Of a stretch of 64,000 nt of DNA, positions 49,756 to 58,470 are shown piece after piece. How positions within the stretch are numbered: position 1 is the stretch's first letter; each line of letters opens with the position of its first letter. The notes beneath the pieces were generated by a model. That model worked only from the letters and a program-made list of their open reading frames with translations, made no database searches and was not told the DNA's origin. Position numbers and translations under genes: made by a program. The stretch is from Bacteroidota bacterium (GTDB taxonomy: Bacteria > Bacteroidota > Bacteroidia > 2-12-FULL-35-15). Location: assembly GCA_025963715.1 (NCBI GenBank), contig JAOQAG010000007.1, positions 1 through 64,000 of the forward strand. Direction: 5' to 3'.

Positions 49756-50715
49756 TATCACCACCGCAAACTCCACCCTCCTGTTTTTCTTTCTTCCTTC
49801 CGCCGTATCATTCGACGCAACCGGGCTTTTACTTCCAAAACCTTTGTAGAAGATCCGTTGCTTATCTACGTTTTTTGAAATGATATAATCCGCTACTGCC
49901 TTTGCCCGCGTCTCCGACAGCTTTTGATTCAGAATCTCGTTCCCTTCATTATCCGTATGCCCGCGGATCTCGATCTTCATACTCTTATTTGCTTTTAATT
50001 GAGCAACCAGCTTATCCAATTCCATAAACGAACTGTTTAACAGCACCGCCTTGTTGCTTTCAAACAACACATTATTTAAAACGATCGCTTTTTTCTTCGG
50101 CCAGTAATTATAAAAATAGATCGTAAACCCTTTCGGAAATTTAATGGGCAGCGGGTTAAATTCGCCAAAGCTATTATCGATCATCAGGTAATACGTTTCG
50201 CCTGCTTTTACCGGCAATGCAGCACAATAAGCAACACCCGGCCCCGGCCCAATGATTGTTTTACTTTCATATTCCGACAATCCCGTGATCCCGCTTTTTG
50301 ACGGATGATAGGAGTAACATGCCCTGTCCGGCAGCACCTTTTTCATCCGGATCTGGTCAATGCAGGTTTTATCCGGACATTTAAAAACAATAAAATCATA
50401 ATCATCTGCGCTGTCGATAGGCACAATGTCAAACGAAAGGAGCGTATCCCGGTCCACCGAAAATTTAAACCAGGCAGAGTTCGTTTCCTTAATATCCTTA
50501 TCAAACCGGAAATCGATCACCGTACCATTCCCTAAAGAAACATTGGTAGGCCCAACGATCGAGTCCTCTACCTCTATCGCAGTAGCAAAATCTGCATTTG
50601 GTAATTTTTTCATCGCTGGAGGTTGCGCCCGGCACACATCCACACACATCAGCAGCATGCACATGTTAGCTGCCTTTTTCCAATCGTAAATCCTTCCTTT
50701 AATTTTTAAAAACAT
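49750..50715 (-). CDS. OmpA-family envelope protein
   Basis: 321 residues. Signal-like region to about 'VCRAQ' (residue 31). Residues ~40-205 are a beta-rich domain ('VSLGNGTVIDFRFDKDIKET', 'YESKTIIGPGPGVAYCAALP') of the kind found before OmpA domains in Bacteroidota. The C-terminal ~110 residues are a standard OmpA peptidoglycan-binding domain: 'LNNVLFESNKAVLLNSSFME', 'IEIRGHTDNEGNEILNQKLS' and 'YKGFGSKSPVASNDTAEGRK' ending 'NRRVEF'. Its start overlaps the small HTH gene by 17 bases. Confidence 0.85.
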   Translation of the reverse strand: MFLKIKGRIYDWKKAANMCMLLMCVDVCRAQPPAMKKLPNADFATAIEVEDSIVGPTNVSLGNGTVIDFRFDKDIKETNSAWFKFSVDRDTLLSFDIVPIDSADDYDFIVFKCPDKTCIDQIRMKKVLPDRACYSYHPSKSGITGLSEYESKTIIGPGPGVAYCAALPVKAGETYYLMIDNSFGEFNPLPIKFPKGFTIYFYNYWPKKKAIVLNNVLFESNKAVLLNSSFMELDKLVAQLKANKSMKIEIRGHTDNEGNEILNQKLSETRAKAVADYIISKNVDKQRIFYKGFGSKSPVASNDTAEGRKKNRRVEFAVVIR

Positions 50716-50899
50716 ATGAATTTATTTTGCGGTCAAATTCAATTTTGCTGTTCCTCGATTTCAACCGGTCGATCAGCCTTCTCACCGTCCGTTCCGAAAC
50801 ACCCAATTTTTCCGCAAGCTCTTTCGGCCTGCCCGTGGTTGCATTTGCAACAAGCTTTTTCAGCAACTCTATTTTCTCCCCGTATTCATCAAGTTTCAT
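50699..50899 (-). CDS. Small HTH regulator
   Basis: 66 residues. 'GRPKELAEKLGVSERTVRRL' is a clear helix-turn-helix of the DeoR/WYL-start type, with no effector domain. The full protein is therefore a bare DNA-binding unit. It precedes the OmpA gene with a 17-base overlap and may control it, or act with the precursor cluster downstream. Confidence 0.65.
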   Translation of the reverse strand: MKLDEYGEKIELLKKLVANATTGRPKELAEKLGVSERTVRRLIDRLKSRNSKIEFDRKINSYVFKN

Positions 50900-51192
50900 A
50901 GCCGCAGTTTTTAAAGAAAACCCTTTGTGCTATTTTTTATAAACATCCTCCCCCTTCATCTGAATTTTTTAAATGCGTTTCAGATGAGTATACTTTGTGT
51001 GAAAAGAAAGCAGGCAATGATTTATTTACTTTGCAGATCGCTTTCTTTTTTTGTGAAAAACCGGATATGTATTAAAAATTAATACAAATCTAATCCTTTT
51101 TTACTATTTGCAAAATAAAATGTTACAGAAATGGGCTATAATATATAACGGCCATAAAATTTTAACTTTTGAAGCCGTCTTACCTTTGGTAT

Positions 51193-51585
51193 ATGGCGAT
51201 CCATATAGGCAAAAAGATAAAAGAGGAGTTATACAAACAAGGTATTTCCGTGAGCGCTTTCGCGAGAAAGATCAATCGTAGCCGTAATGTAATCTACGAT
51301 ATCTTTGAACGGCAAAGCGTAGATACGGCTTTGTTAAATAAAATAGGGCTGGTGCTCCGGATCGACTTTTTTTCTCTTTATTCGGAACAAAAAGAATACA
51401 AAAAAGACCCGATGCTTGCCGCACACGTAAATGACGATAGCGAATCTTACAAAACAGTGTCGGAACAGCTGAAATTAGTGGAACAGCAGAATGCTTCCCT
51501 TAAAACCGAAAACGAACACCTTCACAAGATCATCGGCCTCCTGGAAGAAAAATACAAGGTAAAACCCAAACGAAAAAGTAAATAA
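51193..51585 (+). CDS. XRE-type HTH protein with coiled coil
   Basis: 130 residues from the ATG at 51193 (a TTG at 51169 is unlikely). Residues 1-60 form a helix-turn-helix ('KQGISVSAFARKINRSRNVI', 'LLNKIGLVLRIDFFSLY'); 75-125 are coiled coil ('QLKLVEQQNASLKTENEHLH'), and the end is basic. A dimeric DNA-binding protein with the same layout as many Bacteroidota orphan regulators. Followed by a strong terminator, divergent from the small HTH gene. Confidence 0.75.
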   Translation: MAIHIGKKIKEELYKQGISVSAFARKINRSRNVIYDIFERQSVDTALLNKIGLVLRIDFFSLYSEQKEYKKDPMLAAHVNDDSESYKTVSEQLKLVEQQNASLKTENEHLHKIIGLLEEKYKVKPKRKSK

Positions 51586-51609
51586 AAAGTTTACCATTCA
51601 ACACAAAAT

Positions 51610-51642
51610 AAAAAAACCGTCACACGACGGTTTTTTTATTTT
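51610..51642. terminator. Rho-independent terminator, both strands
   Basis: AAAAAAACCGTC-acac-GACGGTTTTTTT, arms of 12, directly after the XRE-type gene. Confidence 0.88.
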
Positions 51643-51661
51643 ACAAATATCATTTTAAAGA

Positions 51662-51872
51662 ATTGTCACTCTGATTTAGAGGATGTCACTCTGAGCTTGT
51701 CGAAGAGTTTTTAATCTGGTATCACACACCGTAATCATAAAACATCTGATCCGCACACAGCTATCTTTTTTGATCCTGACCGATCCTAAAAAATCTGCGT
51801 TCCAATAACATAGAATATTGATCACATTCTGCAAACATTCATGAGATCCCGGGTCGGCGCCCGGGATGACAC
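51662..51872. repeat. REP-like words
   Basis: 'gtcactctgagcttgtcgaagag' (51686-51708), 'cagctatctttttt' with 'aaaaaatctgcgttcc' (51757-51803), and 'gagatcccgggtcggcgcccgggatgaca' (51842-51870), an almost perfect hairpin. All three are words found in many unrelated bacterial genomes. The gap to the cytochrome-like gene holds no coding sequence that I accept. Confidence 0.7.
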
Positions 51873-51941
51873 CTCCGAAGGAAGATTGTATCCCAATGAA
51901 CATTTCACACAGCACATCACACCCAACAAAATCCTAAATCC

Positions 51942-52436
51942 TTATTCTGTAATCCTTAATTTATTAATAGCTTTCAACGGGCCCGGACAATGCTCCGTAT
52001 GGCAGCTCACACACGCATTCACTACCGCATTGTAATTTTGCGTCAGCTCGTGTTTATCCTTCGGCGAATTATAAAGCGCATGCAGATTGTTCAGATAATT
52101 ATCCGCAAAGGCATCAAACGACGCTTTTTTGGTATCCGAATCCGTTGGTTTTGCCGTATGGATCTTCATAAAAGCCTCCGGGAAAGTATCCGGTAATTTG
52201 CCTTCCCTGATCATCGCTTTCATATTCTCCGACGAATGCATCATGTCGCGCATCAGCAAAGCAAGCTCGCTGTCGCCATTCGGGTTCATTGGTTTTTTAC
52301 ACGATGCCGTACTGTCATTTTTAGCCTGATCTGCCGCCTGTTTGTCGTTCGAACAATCCACCAGCAGCAAAACAAAAAACAACAATCCAACGATCGTTAA
52401 AAATTTAGTCTTTAATGATAACACCATGCGCTTCAA
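51942..52436 (-). CDS. Cytochrome-c-like lipoprotein
   Basis: 164 residues. Lipobox 'LLLVDC' near residue 28, so probably lipid-anchored. Body helical; one heme-binding motif C-V-S-C-H near residue 142 ('NACVSCHTEHCPGPLKAINK'), as in class II (cytochrome c') type four-helix proteins where CxxCH is near the C-terminus. Electron transfer or gas sensing cannot be told. The start at 52436 overlaps the DUF4920 gene by 32 bases; the next ATG at 52427 is possible. Confidence 0.7.
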   Translation of the reverse strand: MKRMVLSLKTKFLTIVGLLFFVLLLVDCSNDKQAADQAKNDSTASCKKPMNPNGDSELALLMRDMMHSSENMKAMIREGKLPDTFPEAFMKIHTAKPTDSDTKKASFDAFADNYLNNLHALYNSPKDKHELTQNYNAVVNACVSCHTEHCPGPLKAINKLRITE

Positions 52437-52899
52437 ATGATAAACTTACTTCAGGTTGGGTAATTTTTGCGATCTCTTCTTTGCTTTTTCCGCCATCTTC
52501 TGCATAATGCTTCAATTGCGCTACCGATGTGGTATCAGTAAAAACGACACCCTCGATCGTTGCCACTTTTCCCGGCGCATTTTTGGGAACAAAAAATCCA
52601 TAATCCTTAAAACGGATCTGCATCGTTTTATCGCCACCAATGTTCATGGTCATCCAGCAACCTTTTTTCTGGCAAACTTCTTCCACCTTACCGGTTAATT
52701 TAATTTTCAAAGAATCTTTACCGTTGATCTTCGACATCAGCTGATCAGCAGGAACAGCGCCATCCAGCGTAATCGTATCGCCAAAATATTTCAGCGTTGT
52801 ATCCGCAACGGCAACATCTGTTTTAACATCCTTTTTAGGTTCTCCGCAAGCGCTCAGTAAAGCAGCACCGATCACGGCAGCAAATAATAATTTTTTCAT
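52405..52899 (-). CDS. DUF4920 lipoprotein
   Basis: 164 residues, lipobox 'LLSAC' (Cys18). The core 'YFGDTITLDGAVPADQLMSK', 'KLTGKVEEVCQKKGCWMTMN' and 'IRFKDYGFFVPKNAPGK' is the DUF4920 fold of Bacteroidota, with the conserved C...GCWM pair suited to metal or disulfide chemistry. Function not established in the family. Co-transcribed with the cytochrome-like lipoprotein, which suggests an envelope redox or metal role, an inference. Confidence 0.85.
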   Translation of the reverse strand: MKKLLFAAVIGAALLSACGEPKKDVKTDVAVADTTLKYFGDTITLDGAVPADQLMSKINGKDSLKIKLTGKVEEVCQKKGCWMTMNIGGDKTMQIRFKDYGFFVPKNAPGKVATIEGVVFTDTTSVAQLKHYAEDGGKSKEEIAKITQPEVSLSFEAHGVIIKD

Positions 52900-53044
52900 T
52901 GTTTTAGTTTTTTATCGTTTGCAAAGGTAAGAAAAAAGGCAATAGGCGGTTGGCAGTAGACAATAGGAAAAAGGCAGTAGACAATTGGCAAAAAAAGCAG
53001 TAGACAATTAGCAATAAAGAAAAAGGAAAAAGAAATAAAAAACT

Positions 53045-53215
53045 AATTACACAGCAAACACAGCTATCTTTTTTAATCCGCTCCATCCGCCTTATCCGCG
53101 TTCCATCACACACAGATTGGTATATTCGTACAAATTGGTATTTAGTAGATGCCAGATTCGTAATTTCGTTCCTGTTCCTGCCCGAATCGTTCAGGCGGGC
53201 GTTATCCGTACCAAT
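53045..53215. repeat. Intergenic word mosaic (E-C-D)
   Basis: 'cagctatcttttttaatcc...tccgcgttcc' (53061-53104), the C word (53110-53150) and the D word (53152-53210) with the inserted palindrome CCTGCCCGAATCGTTCAGG... at 53177-53199, exactly as at 41452-41474. Ends about 10 bases before the TlpA gene's stop. The rest of the gap (52900-53044) is low-complexity. Confidence 0.7.
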
Positions 53216-53220
53216 TTCGA

Positions 53221-54459
53221 TCATTCTTTAAGCAGCATCTCAACAAATTGTGTCGTTTCCTCCACATATTTTTTATACGCCTCACCCGTAGCCGGGCCGT
53301 AAAACCCTGTATAGATCTTGCGCACCATTCCTTTTTTATCAATGTAAATAGTCGTTGGAAATGCCATTACCTTGTTCAGCATCGGTAAAGCCTGCGAAGC
53401 CTGATCTGCGCCTGTTTTCATCGTAATTAAAAATTCATAGTTTGCGCCAAAGCGTGTTTTCAGCCGCTGCACATTGTTTACCGCTTTCGCGAAATCATCC
53501 GTACGTTCAAATGCCAGCCCCACAATTTCCAATCCCTGCTTTTTATACGTGTCATAAAATCCTGCTAAAAATTTTGTTTCATCCATACAGTTCGGGCACC
53601 ACGATCCCATGATCTGGATCATCACCACTTTATTTTTGAATTTATCATCACTCAGCGAAACATATTTTCCTTCCAGATTTTTAAAATTAAAATCCACTTT
53701 TGTAAAACCCGGTTTTAAAAACGTAAGCGAATCAGGATTGCGCAATTCAAAATTATCGTTGTGTACCGCTTCCCATGGCTCTTCTCCGTGTATGCCCGAA
53801 TAAAACCGGCCGTTCACAATACTGTCGCCTTGCACTTTTCCTGTAAACATAAAAGCATGTGCACCGTCGAAACACGCCAGGTAAAAAGTGTTATTATCTT
53901 TTACCTTCCCCGATAAATACCTGTAATCGCCGGTTTCCGTAGAAAATGTTCCGCTTACATTTATCAGGTCCTTCGTCTTAAATACACCAATTGCTTTGTA
54001 TTCGTCCGGCGTTCCTTTACTAAAGGTTGCTTCCCATTTCCCACGATCGAGTGTTTCTGTCGGAACAAATGTTTCCGGTTTGCCTTTCGACTCGTCCGGA
54101 GCTTTTGCGAATGCTTCAAAAGCGATCACATTTTTATTTTTCCGCGCATGATTGATCCATACACCTTTCATTTTTCCGGCAGTTATTCGCTGGCAGCGGA
54201 ATTCGGAATCAAATACCGGCATTTTTATAAAAACAGAATCACCGGCAAAGCTAAGTTCGTCCACTTTAATCTGTTCCTGTGCATTTAAGATCATCAGCGA
54301 AAGTTTTCCCTTTGCGTTTTGTACTTCAAAATCAAAAGGTAATTGCGTGCTGTCATTTAATTTTAAAACACCGCTCCAGGTTCCGGGAGTTAAAAATGTT
54401 TGCGCAAACGAAGGCGTCATCAGCACACAAAAAGCAAAAAGTAAAAACCTGTTTTTCAT
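53221..54459 (-). CDS. TlpA-family thiol-disulfide protein
   Basis: 412 residues, signal peptide to 'MTPSFAQ' (residue 20). A beta-rich N-terminal domain (about 25-255) is followed by a thioredoxin/TlpA domain with active site 'WCPNC' in 'IMGSWCPNCMDE', then 'GLEIVGLAFE' and the cis-proline region 'KVMAFPTTIYIDKKGMVRK'. It should reduce or isomerise periplasmic disulfides. The N-terminal domain matches those of many Bacteroidota AhpC/TlpA proteins. The start overlaps the upstream T9SS cargo gene by 4 bases (ATGA). Confidence 0.88.
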   Translation of the reverse strand: MKNRFLLFAFCVLMTPSFAQTFLTPGTWSGVLKLNDSTQLPFDFEVQNAKGKLSLMILNAQEQIKVDELSFAGDSVFIKMPVFDSEFRCQRITAGKMKGVWINHARKNKNVIAFEAFAKAPDESKGKPETFVPTETLDRGKWEATFSKGTPDEYKAIGVFKTKDLINVSGTFSTETGDYRYLSGKVKDNNTFYLACFDGAHAFMFTGKVQGDSIVNGRFYSGIHGEEPWEAVHNDNFELRNPDSLTFLKPGFTKVDFNFKNLEGKYVSLSDDKFKNKVVMIQIMGSWCPNCMDETKFLAGFYDTYKKQGLEIVGLAFERTDDFAKAVNNVQRLKTRFGANYEFLITMKTGADQASQALPMLNKVMAFPTTIYIDKKGMVRKIYTGFYGPATGEAYKKYVEETTQFVEMLLKE

Positions 54460-55358
54460 TTTTCAATTATTAATTTATCAGTGATCAAAAGATCATCTGC
54501 AGCAATTTTATAAAAATAGATGCCAGTTCCCAGGTTGGAAATATCCAGACACAGCTCTGTTTTATCAGCATCCACAGCCGTTTGAAATACACAAGCGCCA
54601 AGCGTATTATAAAGGTACAACATCCATTTTTTGCCCGGTGGCAATTCATACTTAAAAATAAAATTCCCGTTCCCCGGGTTCGGATAAACACTGCAGGAAA
54701 TATTTTGCGGTGTAGTTTCCGGAATGCCACTCTGCAAACAGTTTCCCGTCGATGAAGAATAAACCGGAACACTGTCCTTCATAAAACAATCGATCTTATA
54801 CACATACGCAAATGTGCCGCCATACGTAGGTTCCAGCAAACCGCCGTTGCATCCGATCCCTTCGATCCAGTAAAAATTCAAATGCAACAACAGCCGCCGG
54901 TGATATGCCCCGTCTATCGCAACCGAATCCACATCCAGGATCTCTTCATTGTGCACCGGTTCCGTTACATTGTATTCGCTGTATACATCGTGCACCGTAT
55001 CGCCAATGTTCGCCCCAAAATCATACAACAACCGTTCACTTGTCAGATCTTTCGGAACAAAAAATACTTTCCGGCCCGGATCCTGCCGGTATGCACCTTT
55101 GTAGCTTATGCCGATGCTGTCGCACAAAAAAATCTTTTTGTATACGCCACTGCCGATCATTGTATCCGTTTGATGCGCATCCAACCGGTAGCTGTATCCA
55201 TAATGAAAGCTACCAAATACATCATACACACCAATTGTCCACACTGCATTCGAATCCGGAAACGGTTGAAACAACTGTGCTTTCCCCACACCAATAAAAA
55301 ATAAAAGCGAAGCAATTAACATTGCTCCGCTTCTATATTTTTGTTTTTTGAAATCCAT
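54456..55358 (-). CDS. T9SS-sorted secreted protein
   Basis: 300 residues; signal peptide to about 'GKAQ' (residue 28). The central ~190 residues look like a compact beta domain with several aromatic strands and cysteines ('IEGIGCNGGLLEPTYGGTFA') and are unlike families I know. The last ~75 residues are a type A T9SS domain: 'CSVYPNPGNGNFIFKYELP', 'WMLYLYNTLGACVFQ', 'LGTGIYFYKIAADDLLITDK'. It is translationally coupled to the TlpA gene, so perhaps the thioredoxin helps fold its disulfides. Shares the sorting system with the protein at 11062. Confidence 0.8.
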   Translation of the reverse strand: MDFKKQKYRSGAMLIASLLFFIGVGKAQLFQPFPDSNAVWTIGVYDVFGSFHYGYSYRLDAHQTDTMIGSGVYKKIFLCDSIGISYKGAYRQDPGRKVFFVPKDLTSERLLYDFGANIGDTVHDVYSEYNVTEPVHNEEILDVDSVAIDGAYHRRLLLHLNFYWIEGIGCNGGLLEPTYGGTFAYVYKIDCFMKDSVPVYSSSTGNCLQSGIPETTPQNISCSVYPNPGNGNFIFKYELPPGKKWMLYLYNTLGACVFQTAVDADKTELCLDISNLGTGIYFYKIAADDLLITDKLIIEK

Positions 55359-55457
55359 TTTTCAAAGGATTAATTGGTTTTCCTCACACACAAATCATTC
55401 TTTATTATTTACATTTTATTCCACGCCTCTCACCAATAATTTTTTTACGCTTCTCAC

Positions 55458-55501
55458 CTGTAACCCCCTCTCTTGGGGAGAGGGGATAAAGGGGTGAGGT
55501 G
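55458..55501. repeat. G-type word 'taaccccctctcttggggag'
   Basis: A short inverted 'ctctcttggggagagg' motif of the 'cccctctcaagagggg' word family, placed directly after the ALDH stop codon. Confidence 0.5.
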
Positions 55502-55502
55502 T

Positions 55503-57059
55503 CTAAATCGTAAAATTAATTCCCTGCGCCAACGGCAAGCTCGTTCCGTAATTGATCGTGTTTGTTTGTCTGCGCATATACGCTTTCCACGCATCCGACC
55601 CCGATTCACGTCCGCCGCCTGTTTCTTTTTCACCACCGAAAGCACCGCCAATTTCAGCACCCGAAGTTCCGATGTTCACGTTTGCAATTCCGCAATCCGA
55701 TCCGGCTTGTGATAAAAACAATTCCATTTCACGCATATTCGTTGTAAAGATCGATGACGATAATCCTTGAGGAACGCCATTTTGCATCGCGATCGCTTCG
55801 TCAATCGTTTTATATTTCATTACATACAGGATCGGCGCAAACGTTTCTTCCTGCACAATGTGATATTCGTTTTTCGCTTCAATCACGCATGGTTTTACAT
55901 AACATCCGCTCTCGTAACCTTCGCCCGACAATACGCCGCCTTCCACAATTATTTTTGCACCTTCCTGTTTCGCTTTTTCAATCGCATTCAAATAATCTTT
56001 CGTTGCATTTTCGTCGATCAGCGGCCCCACGTGATTGTTCGAATCCAACGGATTACCAATCTTCAACTGGCTGTATGCCTCTTTGATCACGCTGATCGTT
56101 TTGTCATACACACTTTCGTGGATGATCAAACGACGGGTAGAAGTACACCGCTGACCGGCTGTTCCAACCGCGCCAAACACCGCGCCCACAAGTACCATGC
56201 TTAAATCCGCATGCTGAGAAACAATGATCGCATTGTTACCGCCCAATTCCAAAATAGTATTTCCAAAACGTTCCGCAACCGTTTTCGATACGTGTCTGCC
56301 GATCCGTGTAGAACCGGTGAACGATACCAGGGGAATACGTTTATCGTTATTAATTAAATCACCGGATTCATTCCCGATCACCACGCAGCTCACACCTTCC
56401 GGAACGTTATTTTTTCTCAATACTTCGCCAATTATATTCTGACAAGCGATCGCACACAACGGAGTTTTCGAGCTTGGTTTCCAGATACAAACATCTCCAC
56501 AAACCCATGCCAATGCAGCATTCCAACTCCATACCGCAACAGGGAAATTAAATGCCGAAATAATTCCAACCACGCCAAACGGGTGCCATTGCTCATACAT
56601 GCGGTGCATCGGGCGCTCGCTGTGCATGGTCAAACCATACAGCTGGCGCGATAAACCCACGGCAAAATCACAAATATCGATCATCTCCTGAACCTCGCCC
56701 AGGCCTTCCTGTAAGCTTTTTCCCATTTCGTAAGAAACCAATTTTCCCAATGAATCCTTATTTTTACGGATCTCATCACCAATCTGGCGAACGATCTCAC
56801 CGCGTTTCGGAGCTGGCATTAAGCGCCATACTTTAAAAGCCTCATCCGCCGTGTCCATCACATTCGCATAATCTTCCGCAGTGGCAGCGTTAATACTACC
56901 GATCAACTGGCCGTCAACCGGCGAATACGAATCAATTTTTTTACCTTTTGTAACAATATGTTTTAACCCGGTAGAAGCACCGTAATTTGTTTCCTTAATA
57001 CCTAATTTTTTTAACACCTCGCTGATTCCGAATGTGTTTTCTGTTGCTGTTGTCGACAT
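55503..57059 (-). CDS. ALDH7-type aldehyde dehydrogenase
   Basis: 518 residues from the ATG at 57059 (MSTTATENTFGISEVLKKLG); the upstream 57110 start would add 17 atypical residues. NAD(P)-dependent aldehyde dehydrogenase: 'GNTILELGGNNAIIV' with the general-base Glu, and the catalytic Cys in 'GTAGQRCTSTRRL'. 'GSTRIGRHVSKTVAERFG' and 'EIGGAFGGEKETGGGRESGS' match the alpha-aminoadipic semialdehyde / piperideine-6-carboxylate dehydrogenase group (ALDH7), which acts in lysine degradation. No other lysine genes are nearby, so the substrate is inferred. Confidence 0.88.
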   Translation of the reverse strand: MSTTATENTFGISEVLKKLGIKETNYGASTGLKHIVTKGKKIDSYSPVDGQLIGSINAATAEDYANVMDTADEAFKVWRLMPAPKRGEIVRQIGDEIRKNKDSLGKLVSYEMGKSLQEGLGEVQEMIDICDFAVGLSRQLYGLTMHSERPMHRMYEQWHPFGVVGIISAFNFPVAVWSWNAALAWVCGDVCIWKPSSKTPLCAIACQNIIGEVLRKNNVPEGVSCVVIGNESGDLINNDKRIPLVSFTGSTRIGRHVSKTVAERFGNTILELGGNNAIIVSQHADLSMVLVGAVFGAVGTAGQRCTSTRRLIIHESVYDKTISVIKEAYSQLKIGNPLDSNNHVGPLIDENATKDYLNAIEKAKQEGAKIIVEGGVLSGEGYESGCYVKPCVIEAKNEYHIVQEETFAPILYVMKYKTIDEAIAMQNGVPQGLSSSIFTTNMREMELFLSQAGSDCGIANVNIGTSGAEIGGAFGGEKETGGGRESGSDAWKAYMRRQTNTINYGTSLPLAQGINFTI

Positions 57060-57177
57060 AGTTTTTTTATTTAAAAGTTGGGAGTACAAAATTAAGCAAT
57101 TTGAACACATAAATGCTATTAAAAAACGGTTTTAATCCGTTCGTTTTTGCAATAATCCGGGAAAGAAAATGAAATTT

Positions 57178-57210
57178 AAATGAGTATCGGAAAGTTTATA
57201 CCAAATGGTT
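57178..57210. mobile_element. MITE-like element, copy 4 (left end only)
   Basis: 'aaatgagtatcggaaagtttatacca' matches the left end of copies 1 and 2 with one to three changes. A weak match to a right end ('gaatactcatt', 57307-57317) is not convincing. Upstream of the ALDH gene, so it could affect its promoter. Confidence 0.55.
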
Positions 57211-57513
57211 ATTTCATTAGAAATGCAGATCCGCTTAATCTCTAAAACAATGATCTTATATGCATGTTTCTCAAAACATACTGCAACCGATTTGTAAAGA
57301 ATAATAGAATACTCATTCTGCGGGCTCTTTCGGCCTGTGCAGTAATAGTGGGAATGAGCGACCAGATATTAAAACAACGAAGCGATCAAGCGCATCCGCG
57401 GAATTAACCGCGGTTTTCCTGCAGCGCCAGCGAAAGGAAAAATTACCTTACAGGCAGTCCGCCGCGGCGGATTGTTACTTTTTGCCTTCAAAAAGTAACA
57501 GAATCTTTTGAAT
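57211..57513. repeat. Palindrome-rich gap
   Basis: 'ccgcggaattaaccgcgg' (57397-57414), TCCGCCGCGGCGGA (57457-57470) and GTTACTTTTTG-cctt-CAAAAAGTAAC (57473-57498, perfect 11-bp arms). The last sits just after the stop codon of the 57514 gene on its strand and may act as a terminator. No gene. Confidence 0.65.
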
Positions 57514-58290
57514 TTATTTTTGCGATGCCGCCGGTTTCGGATGTACCACAGCATCCAGCTTTGCAGCGATGTAAGCGGCGATAGGAGAAAATGTAAGCGA
57601 AACAATTTTTTTAGGATCGTTTATTTTTGAACTGAACCTCGCCGTTGCTGCTCCTGCAGAGATCAGCTTCGAATTTTCATCAATGATCGTGTAATGAACC
57701 GTTACTTCGCGCTGAAAACTATCGCTCGAAAGATCATACGAGCCTTCCACCGTTTTGATATCCAGCTCATTCACAAAAACAAAATAATGCGTGTTGTATT
57801 TTTTGTTCAAAAACGGGATCAGCTCCTTGTTGTTCAGTTTTACATTCGTAAATTTTTTATCGCTGCTTTGCTCCACCGCAATCTGTCCGTTTTTAATCCC
57901 CGATTGTTTTTTATTTTCCACCGTTGGTGCCGTTGGACGATCCACCATATCAAACGATACCGTCGTAGATTTATAAACGAATTCCAGGTCTTTCGATGTT
58001 TTTACCGAATCCGTATAGAACGTGAGTACCGGCGAATCAACACCCTGCAGTTTCAGCTTTAGCTGACTGTCCAGCTGATGACGGAAAAATTCACGCATCT
58101 GGTCAAAGCTCCATTTTGTTTGCTGGTTGATCTTCTGATCGATCTCACTCATATACAATTTCGGCTCAAACGGAACCACCATCACATTTCCCGACAATTC
58201 TTTTTTTCCCGCATTGCGCGTGCCTTCCTGTGCGTTTGTCAGCAAAGGAAACAGAAGTATTAAGAATAAAATTTTAATTCTGAAAATCAT
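57514..58290 (-). CDS. Secreted protein of unknown function
   Basis: 258 residues, signal peptide to about 'LLTNAQ' (residue 20). The domain has 'GNVMVVPFEPKLYMSEIDQK' near the start and 'NTHYFVFVNELDIKTVEGSY', 'REVTVHYTIIDENSKLISAG' in the middle: the arrangement of the DUF/curli-like CsgG or DUF6175 type periplasmic lipoproteins, though no family name is certain. Long alternating beta strands fit a periplasmic soluble protein. Single gene, upstream (in transcription terms) of ALDH by distance only. Confidence 0.6.
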   Translation of the reverse strand: MIFRIKILFLILLFPLLTNAQEGTRNAGKKELSGNVMVVPFEPKLYMSEIDQKINQQTKWSFDQMREFFRHQLDSQLKLKLQGVDSPVLTFYTDSVKTSKDLEFVYKSTTVSFDMVDRPTAPTVENKKQSGIKNGQIAVEQSSDKKFTNVKLNNKELIPFLNKKYNTHYFVFVNELDIKTVEGSYDLSSDSFQREVTVHYTIIDENSKLISAGAATARFSSKINDPKKIVSLTFSPIAAYIAAKLDAVVHPKPAASQK

Positions 58291-58354
58291 TTAGTATAGT
58301 TATAGAGTAATTAGTCTTTAGTCGTTAGTACGTGATGCACACAAATAGCATTTA

Positions 58355-58470
58355 GTAAATCCGCTTTTAAATCCGTCCTATCTGCGTCATCCGCGTTCCG
58401 TCACATACAGCTCACACCCGGATTGGTATATTTAGTCCCGCACGTGCGGGATTGGTATTTAGTAGATGCA
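58355..58470. repeat. Intergenic word mosaic (E-C)
   Basis: 'aaatccgtcctatctgcgtcatccgcgttcc' (58369-58399) and the C word (58418-58465), here with the palindrome TCCCGCACGTGCGGGA (58436-58451) in the same place as in the copy at 41392. Ends at the rseP stop codon (58471). Confidence 0.7.
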
